Shown piece by piece: positions 1 through 8,007 of a stretch of 12,236 nt of DNA (within the stretch, counting starts at the first letter, position 1; each line of letters opens with the position of its first letter). The stretch lies in NCBI GenBank assembly GCA_004151065.3, contig NWUY0300027968.1:8808-21043 (forward strand), read 5' to 3'. The position numbers and the translations under genes are program-made. Source of the stretch: Larix sibirica. Lineage: Eukaryota > Streptophyta > Pinopsida > Pinales > Pinaceae. The notes beneath the pieces were generated by a model. It saw only the letters and a program-made list of their open reading frames with translations, was not told the origin of the DNA and made no database searches.

Positions 1-605
1 ACCTCACACATTAGGGGGCATCTATTATAGCATAGTTTTCCACCATGTCCCATAGATGCTATGATGGTCAATCTTAGCCATTTACCTCTTTTTTAGACTC
101 CCTTTATCCCTGATTAGCTATAAACAATAGTTATTCCTAGAAAAACCTCTTAAAAAACTGCATTTTCCAAGATGTTTGTGACCTACACTTATCTATCATG
201 CGTCCACACAATCTACCTTTGGCATACATGCCTATTCGAGGGTAAAAAATAAAATAAAATTACTTTACAGGAAAGCTTACGGTTTTGGTAATTCCCAACT
301 ACCCCAAAATCATAAGTAACTACTCATAACCTCCCTAGCTTCCTCTACATCAGTATAAAAGAGTCATAGGAGAAGGAATTTGAGGACCCAAGCATTCGAG
401 AGTGCCCTCATTTTGTTGGATTATACTTAGATCCAAAATCACAAAAACAACATTTATGTACCTTAGTTCATCATGATCAAGTCAATTTTGTATAGACTAT
501 AATGAAGTGAAGATGCAATATTAAGGTGTGGAAAAAGGTTGAGAAAAAGATGGATAAGGAGGTAATACATAGTCACAAATATGCCAAAATGGAGGCATGT
601 CAAGT
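1..605. other. Flank left of the retroelement relic; no gene seen
   Basis: No frame on either strand stays open for a useful length, and nothing matches a protein family I know. Integrase similarity stops near 606, so on the minus strand this is where the integrase C-terminus, a possible chromodomain, the polypurine tract and the 3' LTR should lie. I could recognise none of them. A plus-strand string tataaaaga at about 355 resembles a TATA box but has no supporting context. The stretch may be decayed LTR or unrelated DNA into which the element is truncated. Confidence 0.4.
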
Positions 606-1420
606 CCTATTCTATTTCAAGGTTTTCTTGATCTTCACCATCTGTTCTTCCATTTCTTTGAGAAATTTTGACTGAATTAATACTCTAACTCTTGGATTGT
701 CCCAACTATCTAGAGTATTTCACTTTTTATGATACATAGATTCAAATGGGTGCATGTTCAAAGAAGTTGTGGTATATATTATTATATGCAAAATATACTA
801 ATACATAATATAATCATCTCACTTGGAGGGCTTATCCATTACATATAGTTGTAATATATCCTCAACCACTTGATTAACTCTCTTTTTATGTCTGTTTATT
901 TATGGATGATATGGTATACTTAAGTTCATATTTCTTCCAAATCCTTTGAACAACCATTTCCAAAAGATTGAAGTACAATTTGGATCTCTGTTTGAAATAA
1001 TTTCCTTAGGTATGCCATGCAATCTTAAAATCTCTTTAATCTAAATTTATGATATATTTGTTGCCTTATGGGTTGACTTAATTGGAATAAGGTGAATAGC
1101 CTTAGTCAACTTATCTACCACTAGCATGATTGAATCATGATGATTTGTTGTCTTGGGTAGATTAATGATAAAATAAACAATATCCACTTTCCATTTCCAG
1201 TACTCTAATAATAGCAATGGTTGTAGAAATCCTACTAGATGTTTGTGCTCAAACTATACTCCCTAACATTGTATACATCTAGCTTTATACTCAATAATGT
1301 ATTTCTTCATTCCTGGCTAAAAAGATTGACATCTTACTATTGGAGTTGTCTTTTGGTATAATGACATTTAGCAAATTAAACATTATGCATCTCATTCATT
1401 ACCAATTTAATTTACTAATA
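606..1420 (-). pseudogene. Integrase of the relic, catalytic residues lost
   Basis: Integrase would insert the DNA copy into the genome. Read downward in coordinates, a decayed zinc-binding N-terminal part ends in PGMKKYIIEYKARC (about 1272-1315). The catalytic core follows with VYFIINLPK (about 1150-1178), VVDKLTKAIHLIPIKSTHKA, RLHGIPKEIISNRDPN, WKWLFKGFG and KRVNQVVEDILQLYVMDK (about 830-884). The C-terminal linker MEEQMVKIKKTLK ends at about 612. In this family the D-D-E triad sits in MDFI, SDRD and TERVN. The first aspartate is now tyrosine (codon at 1173-1175), the second is kept in NRD, and the glutamate is lysine (codon at 882-884). A glutamine codon after YHP is TAA (900-902). The residue assignments are by motif alignment from memory. 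Confidence 0.9.
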
Positions 1421-1599
1421 GAACAAATAACATAAACTTTATTGTTATGTATAAGAATTCCATCATCTTCCAACTTATAACCTTCATATTTATGTCGTAC
1501 ATTTTCCTATTGTAATCCTTCTTTTACCTAAAGACAATGCTCATATGAAATAAAAAAATTCAAGAATTCTACCTCTTAAATATAATTTGCACATGCTAT

Positions 1600-1985
1600 T
1601 GGTTGTAGTAGGCATTGCATGTATTCTTATGTTGAGTGCATCAACAACTCCGTTATCTTTACTTTTGATATATTTGATGTCAAAATAAAATTCACACATA
1701 AATTCTAACCATCTTTTCTACGTGGAATTCAAAGTATGTTGTTAACATAAATACATTATCCCACTATGATATGTTCTTAACTTAAATTTTCTCCTCATTA
1801 GATTGTGTTTCAACATTTTTAATGCATGCACAATAGCTACAAGCTCTAAGTCAGGTGCAACATATTTACTCTCATGCTTCTTAAGCTTCATAGATTCATA
1901 ACAACCCACATGCCCATTTTGAGTAAGAACTCCAACAATTACATCCTTTCAAACATCTATACATACCACAAAATCTTCGTTTAAA
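1600..1985 (-). pseudogene. RNase H domain of the relic
   Basis: RNase H removes the RNA strand during reverse transcription. The first catalytic-aspartate block FVVCIDV lies at 1955-1975. After one stop an uninterrupted run of about 50 codons (1784-1933) carries GVLTQNGHVGCYESMKLK and then YVAPDLELVAIVHALKM, including the glutamate of the LEL string. Further on, WLEFMCEFYFDIKYIKSK and a VVDAL string (about 1630-1720) match the usual end of the domain, which holds the last catalytic aspartate. A frameshift separates the two halves near 1725-1780. Of all parts of the relic this is the least damaged, but it has no open frame to the rest of pol. Confidence 0.88.
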
Positions 1986-2049
1986 TCAATAATCTTGAAA
2001 ATGAGTGCACTAGTGAGATCTTTAGTAGCTGAAATTTTGTATTACACTA

Positions 2050-2870
2050 TAATGTCTATTCAAATTTGACTCCCTTGTTTTGTAATGATGTAATTAGTTG
2101 TGAAATTTTACAAAATCCTTATATGGAACTTCTTAGTATCTAGCAAGTCCCATGAATGATACACTTTTTAAACATTCTTGGGTGTACATGCCATCCTATT
2201 ATTGCTTCAATCATTTTTGGATCTATTGCTATTCCTTCCTCAGAAATTATGTTTCCCAAATAATTAATTTTCCTAATATAGAAGGATCACTTAGTTAGCA
2301 TAAATTTGATTCTTTATTATTACTTATAATACTAACCTCAAGTGTTATTCATGCCCCTCCTTTGATTTTGAGTAAATAATAATGTGATCAAGGAACGTGA
2401 CAATAAGCTTATCTAAATAATTCGTGAAGGTTCCATTCATCAAGAACATGAAAGTTGTCAGTGCATTTTTTAGACCAAATTGCACCACTAAAAATTCATA
2501 ATGTCCATGTCTATCTCTAAGAGTTGTTTTATTGATGCTTTCCCTTTTAACCTTACGTGATGCTAACTAGATCTCAAATCTATCTTTGACAAGATATTTT
2601 CTCCTCTTAGTTAATCAAACAAATCATAAATTCTAGGTAGAGGACATTTAGTCCTCATAGTGACCTTGTTTAGTTGTATGAAATCAATGCACAACCTCAA
2701 ATTGCCAAGGTATTGGTGCTCCCCAAGAAGACACACTTGGTTGTATGTACCCTTTCTTCAACAACTCTTACAACTACATTTTTAACTCCTTTAGTATTGG
2801 TGTACTCATTCTATATGGAATATTAGAGACCGAAGAAACTATAGGCGCCATATCTATAGATAAATCAGTG
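2050..2870 (-). pseudogene. Reverse transcriptase domain of the relic
   Basis: Reverse transcriptase copies element RNA into DNA. The lead-in IPYRMSTPILKELKM (about 2777-2820) and [14 protein letters not shown] (2711-2752) are followed by LRLCIDF (2680-2700), [28 protein letters not shown] in a shifted frame, FGLKNALTTFM and the palm box. The usual segment of about eight residues between GAPI and the DGTLRLCID block is missing and the frame changes there (about 2701-2712). The catalytic palm motif, normally F/YxDD, reads FLDH at 2384-2395, so the second metal-binding aspartate is replaced by histidine. Thumb and connection pieces (LGNIISEEGIAIDP, then a WHVHP string) are readable down to about 2050. 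In-frame stops include 2611-2613, 2768-2770 and 2774-2776. Confidence 0.9.
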
Positions 2871-2949
2871 TCTCTTTTTTATAACAATAGTAATATTTCA
2901 TCAAACTCAACTACAAACTATTGTAACAATGAAAAATCCTCCAAGATTG

Positions 2950-3160
2950 CAATTTTACGCTTTGTTAGCTTTTCCACATGAGCTACATACAATTGACACC
3001 CTTTTCTAAAGCATCACTTTAAATTCAAAGATACAGTCTCCCTTATAGAAATAGGCCTTGGAATGCCTTTCATTGTTCTTTATTTTCTTCTTCATCTAGA
3101 CAAGTAGAATGAAAATGGGTTGTTTAACAATCTTACCTTCAACCTCAATCATTTATTATT
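2950..3160 (-). pseudogene. Protease region of the relic, active site deleted
   Basis: The retroviral-type aspartic protease normally cuts the gag-pol polyprotein. Here the N-terminal lead-in MIEVEGKIVKQPIFI is readable at about 3108-3151. The sequence then jumps, near 3103-3107, straight to CLDEE (3091-3102), which in related elements lies well downstream of the protease core. The D-S/T-G active-site motif and everything between are absent. After the jump the spacer continues with GIPRPISIRETVSLNLK (about 3018-3072), then CFRKGCQLYVAHVE in the same frame past one stop. So this is a remnant and linker, not a protease. The size of the missing segment is inferred from family memory at roughly 80 codons. 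Confidence 0.75.
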
Positions 3161-3249
3161 GATGATATGCATGTTGATTGTTCAAGGATGCCTAGATTCT
3201 TGGTATGTTCCTTGCCACATCTTTTACTATAGTTTCTTCTTGAATGTTA

Positions 3250-4560
3250 TGAAAAAATTTCATTTTGTCTTCCATACGAAGATAATCCCTATACGAATGG
3301 TCTCCTTCACATCCCAACATTGATTGCTTTCCTTGTCCTTTTTTCCTAAAGACTCTGCCATCTTGGATCTACTCTAGGAAAGCTAAATTTATTGATATGT
3401 GTTAGGAATGTTTTTTGAAGAAAGGATGTTTAAAGCCATTTTTCCTTTGAACTTTCTTCTCTTTCTTCTTATCTCTCAAAGACTTCTAAAAATATGACAT
3501 GCCTTTGTTCTATCCATACATGTATTTTCTTTCTCAATTGTCTCTTCAAGATTCTTAGGTTCATCAAATTGAATTTTCTTTGTGCAAGACACCCTCTTAG
3601 GAACCTTTGTATATGTACCTTCTCATTTTAATAAACCTAACATATATCAATATTTTTTTTGTTTTTTAAAGACCATGGTCATATTCCCAACTTGAGTTCA
3701 AACAAATTATCATCTTCTTGAGTTCAAATAAATCATCATCTTCTTGTCATAGTAATGCTTAGAAAGGTACTGATGCTATAAATACTTCTTCAATGACCTC
3801 CATGATATCCTCTTATAGTTAATGCATTTCACTTGAACAAGTTAATCCCGCCAAATTGAAGCTTTTCCTTGCAAATTGTAGATGTAAACTATGGCTTTCG
3901 TGTTATATGACTAGGTATGCAATTGAATATATTCTCTCATTATGAGTAACCAATATTTAACCTATTATCCATTCTTTTTAGCATGATCAAATGTAGGTGT
4001 CTTAATCTTCCTAATATATCACTGCAACTCTTCTTGTACATGTGTTATTTTCTAATGTCTAACTAGGGACACTTTGGGACTACTCTTTGAGTCTTTAGAT
4101 GTGTATCACTTTTTCAATGAAAGAGATGGTGAGTAGCATTGCTTTTGAACTCTAGTAGTAGTTATTTAGTTATTGGTTCTTCTATGATATCTTCTCTTTG
4201 AATATTTGTTTTCCTTCTTCCTCATGCAATGAACTTGATCCATTCTTCATTTTCCTCTACAACTAACTTATACTTTGCATTAGTTGAGTGTTCAATTCAT
4301 TTTTCTTCTCATGAGCCCTTAACATTTCTTCATTATTAACTTTATAGGTATGCACCTCCATATTAAAATATCTTCATTATGTTTAGTAGTTATGATGGAT
4401 CAATACTTCCTCTATGCCCATTAGACTGTATCTCTTCATTTCCAACACTAATATTCAGGCCCCTAACGTCTTCTCCATTATTGTAAGGATCTTGATGATC
4501 CTCTGTGTTTCTTCTTTAGTATTGATCTTAAATTTTGATGTGAAAATATCCTTGATGTAG
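3250..4560 (-). pseudogene. gag: gag of the Ty3/gypsy relic (capsid and nucleocapsid remnant)
   Basis: Gag would form the particle that packages element RNA. From the N-terminal side, recognisable pieces are a hydrophilic segment containing NGSSSLHEEEG (about 4211-4250), DSKSSP (about 4075-4092), the capsid start KIKTPTFDHAKK (about 3972-4009), then WLLIMREYIQLH, LQGKASIW (about 3852-3879), a YYDKKM string (about 3735-3755) and FELKLGNMTM (about 3673-3702). A segment with IQFDEPKNLEETIEKE follows (about 3489-3579), then a basic region and the zinc knuckle at 3283-3321. In the knuckle the first cysteine and the second lie in different frames because one G is missing, and the last cysteine reads as tyrosine. 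A glutamine codon after IWRD is now TAA (3842-3844). The N-terminal limit is uncertain. Confidence 0.85.
3691..3746. repeat. 26-bp tandem duplication inside gag
   Basis: The string cttgagttcaaa begins at 3691 and again at 3717, and a third partial copy (cttg) begins at 3743. Two copies of a 26-bp unit, plus a few bases, therefore lie head to tail. They differ at about two positions. Because 26 is not a multiple of three, the duplication shifts the gag frame just at the FELKLGNMTM motif, so it arose after the element stopped being selected or itself helped to break it. Confidence 0.85.
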
Positions 4561-6497
4561 CTATGTATCTACAAAGTGTTTATATAATTAATTTTATTAG
4601 ATATACTTCATTTCCTAAATTTTATAAAAAAATTTCTTATATATATGCATTATGAAAACTATCCCTTTGACGATTTATTTTTGTCAAATCAAGGCCATAG
4701 GCCCCTTTCCTATCCAATTCCTAGAAATATATGAAGTATATTCAAAATATAGTGATTGTATTTCCAATAACTTCAACCATTCTCAGTTTTGTGTTCAGAG
4801 ATGAAAGTTACAACACTATAAAGTTGCCAATTTTTTGAATTTTTTGCACTTTTCTGCTTGTGCATTCAATCTTGGAGATAGACTTCTCATGCTTGTAGAG
4901 GGAAACCCTATGAGAATTATAATTTTTTTGTGTTGGGAATTGATAAGAAATTTATATTGAGTACACAATGACTTTGAAAGCATGATACTCCATTCAATTT
5001 CTACATAAATGTAAAATTGTCTAACTTTCTCATTTTTGCACTTTCTCCAAATTTAAATGTCTTTGTGAAAACTACAATCTTTTATAATGCCCGAAAATAA
5101 TAATAATGATAATTAAAGAGATAATATGAAAAATGAAATAATAATAACAAAAAGAAGATAAGAACGAAATAATAATATAATAAAAACAATAATGATAAAA
5201 TAATAATAAATAAATAAAAAACAACTAATAAACATTATATTAAGTAACAAAGATGAATAAAAAATAATGATGACAAATGAAGTTGTGGAAGAAAAATTAT
5301 GAAAAAAAAACTTTATTTAAACAAAATTGGAGGAAGTGGTGAGATATCACTTCTCCATATGGGGTTTGGGGTCCATGTTGGAAGGTAGGTACGGCATGGT
5401 TTATTGTTTAAGGGCTTGGGGCTCTCATTTTTTTCTTAAATGGTTTGGTTGGGAGGAAAGTTGGCTCCAAAATTTTAGCTCTTAATATCAATGATTGTTG
5501 CAAACTATTGCTTAGTTGAAGTTAATACCTATGATTGTTGAGGATCTTTGGTAAGTAGAATCAATTATCATGCAATGTTAGGTAAGTTCTCCATCCTAAT
5601 TTACTTCTTGGTTGCATGTAGCTATTTCATTATCTATATTTAGATATGTATTTTGATTCTCATATAGATGTTGGTATTGTATTTTATTATTCAAATTTTA
5701 TAGGTAAATTGAACGTACAAGATAGAGTGTTTAGAGATAAGTTGAAACTCTAACTATGTTCAAGGATTAATTGAATATTTTACATTTATTGATTAAACTT
5801 TTAAGTTTGCTGTTATTATTTCAAATATGTTATAAAATGTGTTGTTGTTTCACGTAATGTTACTATTTTCTTAAATCTTTGGCAAATCCATTGTTAAAGT
5901 GTGTGGTGGTTCTCTATGAACATGACAATTAAGTATTTATATTTAAATAATTCGTACATTAAAAAAAGCAAAAAGTCATCATCCAAATGTGAACTACTTT
6001 TGGACCAAAAGATTGCATATTTCAAATTCGAATACTTAAAAAATGTCTCATTTGTGTGAATTTGGATATGCCGAGAACATACCTATCATATACATGTAAC
6101 TATGCCTCTAGACACCTTGTCACTAATGCTTCCATCCATGGTTTTGACTTACAAATGAAATCTCCTCTCTAATACAATTTTAAATTTGATTTAAATGAAA
6201 TATTATAAAATAATGATTTGTCAACAATTTAATAAATTATATAAAATTTCCTTGATATAGGTGCTTGGTGGGAATGCTATCTCATTTTCTATATTATTAT
6301 TTAAATTATGGTTGGAATTCATGTTAGTCTTCTTTGACTTTATTCTTATTATTAGTCCCTGTGGAAGGCTAGGGTATCTATTGTATTCGATAAGCGTTGA
6401 CTTTCTATTAATTTATGTTGACTTTTTGCATATTTATTCATTTATCCTAAAGTTTTTGATATGGTTCGTAAGTTTATTAACTAATTATTTACTTATA
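4561..6497. other. AT-rich non-coding stretch; possible leader or LTR remains
   Basis: No protein similarity was seen on either strand. On the minus strand this is where the 5' untranslated leader, primer-binding site and 5' LTR of the gypsy relic should be. I could not find a plant primer-binding site such as the initiator-methionine type, and no block here matches 1-605, so no LTR pair can be drawn. An 85-codon plus-strand frame at 6261-6518 is almost all Leu, Ile, Phe and Tyr, as expected from AT-rich DNA, and I do not regard it as a gene. The motif gttgacttt occurs at about 6397 and 6417 without other context. Confidence 0.5.
5088..5290. repeat. AAT/AAAT-rich low-complexity tract
   Basis: About 200 bases are dominated by purine-rich A/T words on the plus strand, with aataataata and aaataaataaa strings recurring without a strict period. 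It is an imperfect microsatellite or simple-sequence region, probably produced by slippage. It contains no coding signal. Such tracts can act as flexible or matrix-attachment-like DNA in plants, but nothing here shows that. Confidence 0.7.
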
Positions 6498-6588
6498 TGC
6501 AATTCTATTGGCTATTAATTTGAAGCGTTATTGCCGACCCTCTGCAATTCTATTGGATGTTAGTTTAAAGTGTTATTGTTTGGCCTCT
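6498..6588. repeat. Imperfect 45-bp tandem repeat, two copies
   Basis: Copy one begins with tgcaattctattgg at 6498 and copy two with the same 14 bases at 6543, giving a 45-bp period. The copies then share aatttgaagcgttattg versus agtttaaagtgttattg and end in a pyrimidine-rich ccctc or cctct. They differ at roughly a fifth of positions, so the duplication is not recent. A tgcaattttt string at about 6611 may be a trace of a further unit. The repeat sits just beyond the 3' end of the minus-strand frame at 6589-7308. Confidence 0.75.
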
Positions 6589-7308
6589 TCAATTTATGAA
6601 ATGTTTGGGTGCAATTTTTGAATAACTTAAATGCACAGCTTTTTGTTCCACAGTTTCCAAGCCATGCATTGATGGCCACCGCCCATCTCCTTTTGTTTCC
6701 ACCGTCCACCGCTTTTCGTTGTCACCGTCCACCGCCTTTGTCATTGTCACCCCTATTTTACACAACAATTTGTCTATTGACCACCCCTCCATGTTTATAT
6801 CAAGTGCATCTTTATCAGCTTGCCTTGCGAAAGGCTCAACTGATGCACATGTTCTTTCAATACATATTGATGTGATTTCTTTACACGGAAAAAGAGTAGG
6901 CACAGTAATGGGATTGCTCTGAGGCTTGCAATTTAGAGTGCGGCTGCTTACCAAGGAGCGAAGGTGGTGCGCTAACTATAAATGGTAACTATAAATTGTG
7001 AGCCTAAGAGCAAGGCCATTAATGAGTGTACAAGTATGAGATTCCTGCTTGATTTTTTCCCCTATAGTCCGAAGTGCGTATCCTTGAGCTGCCTTGGCTA
7101 TCGGGAGAAGCTTGTTTGGACGCCGCACTAAATACTTGGAAAAGGATTCATTTACTAGAAGGACATGTGCAATTCTTCGTTGAAGCACCCAACAACATCC
7201 CACATGTATGCAACGCCCTACTAGGATGATTAACTCTATGCTAAGATCAAGGGAAACGTCCTGCAATATAATCATACAAAACTGGATATGAAACCCTAAG
7301 CACAAACT
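6589..7308 (-). pseudogene. Unassigned 240-codon minus-strand frame with one internal TAG
   Basis: After a TAA at about 7309, one minus-strand frame runs to a TGA at 6589-6591 with a single stop, a TAG at 6976-6978. The two halves are in the same frame: about 109 codons before the TAG and about 128 after it. The stretch is visibly richer in G+C than its surroundings. No ATG opens it; the nearest possible start is TTG. A good splice acceptor (a pyrimidine-poor but plant-like run ending in ttgcag) lies at 7261-7262, so an exon starting at 7260 with DVSLDLSIELI is an alternative. Readable stretches include SFSKYLVRRPNKLLPIAKAA and CKEITSICIERTCASVEPFA. I recognise no domain. It may be a decayed exon, a non-coding transcript, or chance; the second half overlaps plus-strand open frames and a CCACCG repeat, which weakens the case there. 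Confidence 0.3.
6676..6752. repeat. Short CCACCG-type imperfect repeats
   Basis: The 13-base string caccgtccaccgc occurs at 6700-6712 and 6723-6735, a spacing of 23 bases. A related ccaccgccc lies at about 6677 and a truncated caccc at 6748. The block is strongly C-rich on the plus strand and keeps several frames open on both strands, which explains the overlapping short reading frames here. Confidence 0.7.
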
Positions 7309-8007
7309 TTAGAAAATTAAGGTTTAAGGGCCTAATAAAAGGTTGAGCCTAAGGAGGAGGATCCCAGACATAAAAAATTAAGTCCCCAACATCCAAGTGA
7401 GGAGGCACAACATTCAGCTGTATGTACAAAGTTGCAACAGATCTAAAGCTAATCTCACAGGAAAAAAATGATGGAACGTTAGGCACCTTAGGATACTAGG
7501 GGTGCTCCATGTTGATAGGATTATTTCTATGTGAATATTAGGTGCAATGTCCTATCAGAACTTCCCAATGACCTGTCTATCTCTATGCTGCAAGAAAGAT
7601 AGAAGTTACAGAAATGATAAAATTATATGCTATAGGATTAGGGCACAAAGATATGATACAAACAATATACAAATATCTTACAATGAAGGAAATGGTAGCA
7701 AAACCCTAGCACTCGTCTATTAAAGTCCGTTACCCGTATGTGAAATTCCGTGAAAGTTTGTTCAATGAAGGAATCTGAGTGAGTCCAGTTCATCGCGCTT
7801 TTACAGGTTAATCACGCCGAAAAATAATAAATACATTTCCAGCTAGTTATACTACCAGGTATTCAATCTACCAAAAATATATTTCCATCTTTGTATAACA
7901 TTTTGACATAATATGGTGAACATTCCTGCAAGCTCAGCCGAAATTGATAAACAAATAAAGACCCACAAATTTTACTTTATGTTTTTAAACTTTCACATGT
8001 GGATTAC
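7309..8007. other. Non-coding stretch with minus-strand splice-like signals
   Basis: On the minus strand a gtaag donor-like string at 7677-7681 and a tctttcttgcag acceptor-like string at 7588-7599 would bound a short intron of about 94 bases. From about 7537 down to 7250 one minus frame is interrupted only by two TAG codons, near 7519 and 7347. It contains VPPHLDVGDLIFYVWDPPP before the acceptor at 7261. Plant telo-box-like words lie at 7291-7299 (aaaccctaa) and 7701-7709 (aaaccctag). Together these could be the remains of a minus-strand transcript leading into the frame at 6589-7308. Each signal alone is weak, and I do not call a gene. The part from 7800 to 8007 shows nothing. Confidence 0.25.

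Larger units (their letters stand above)
606..4560 (-). mobile_element. Degenerate Ty3/gypsy LTR retrotransposon internal region (gag-pol), dead
   Basis: Read on the minus strand, the segment carries pieces of a plant Ty3/gypsy polyprotein in canonical order: gag, CCHC zinc knuckle, protease remnant, reverse transcriptase, RNase H, integrase. Integrase after RNase H is the Ty3/gypsy order; Ty1/copia elements have integrase before RT. Recognition rests on short conserved strings that recur in the right order and spacing, such as LRLCIDF, PLPRI, GHYEF and RVNQVVEDIL. Many stops, frameshifts and two deletions interrupt the frame, so no polyprotein can be made. I found no convincing LTR pair, primer-binding site or target-site duplication, so the outer limits are those of recognisable coding similarity. 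The lineage looks closest to the chromovirus-like plant gypsy elements, but no chromodomain is visible. Confidence 0.92.

Noticed and set aside
2745-2981. 78-codon plus-strand reading frame
   Set aside because: It is antisense to the reverse-transcriptase lead-in of the gypsy relic, whose conserved minus-strand words explain the sequence better.
3120-3323. 67-codon plus-strand reading frame
   Set aside because: It is antisense to the zinc knuckle and protease lead-in of the relic.
4903-4911. Telo-box-like word aaaccctat
   Set aside because: An isolated eight- to nine-base match with no transcript or promoter evidence near it.
5330-5362. Near-palindrome aagtggtgagatatcactt as an operator or hairpin
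   Set aside because: Only five-base arms with a nine-base loop; expected often by chance in this length of sequence.
6261-6518. 85-codon plus-strand frame that looks like a membrane protein
   Set aside because: The Leu/Ile/Phe/Tyr content is what AT-rich DNA encodes by chance; there is no family resemblance, and it runs into the 45-bp repeat.
6609-6922. Two overlapping plus-strand frames of 88 and 67 codons
   Set aside because: Both are held open by the C-rich CCACCG repeats and overlap the longer minus-strand frame; neither resembles a known protein.
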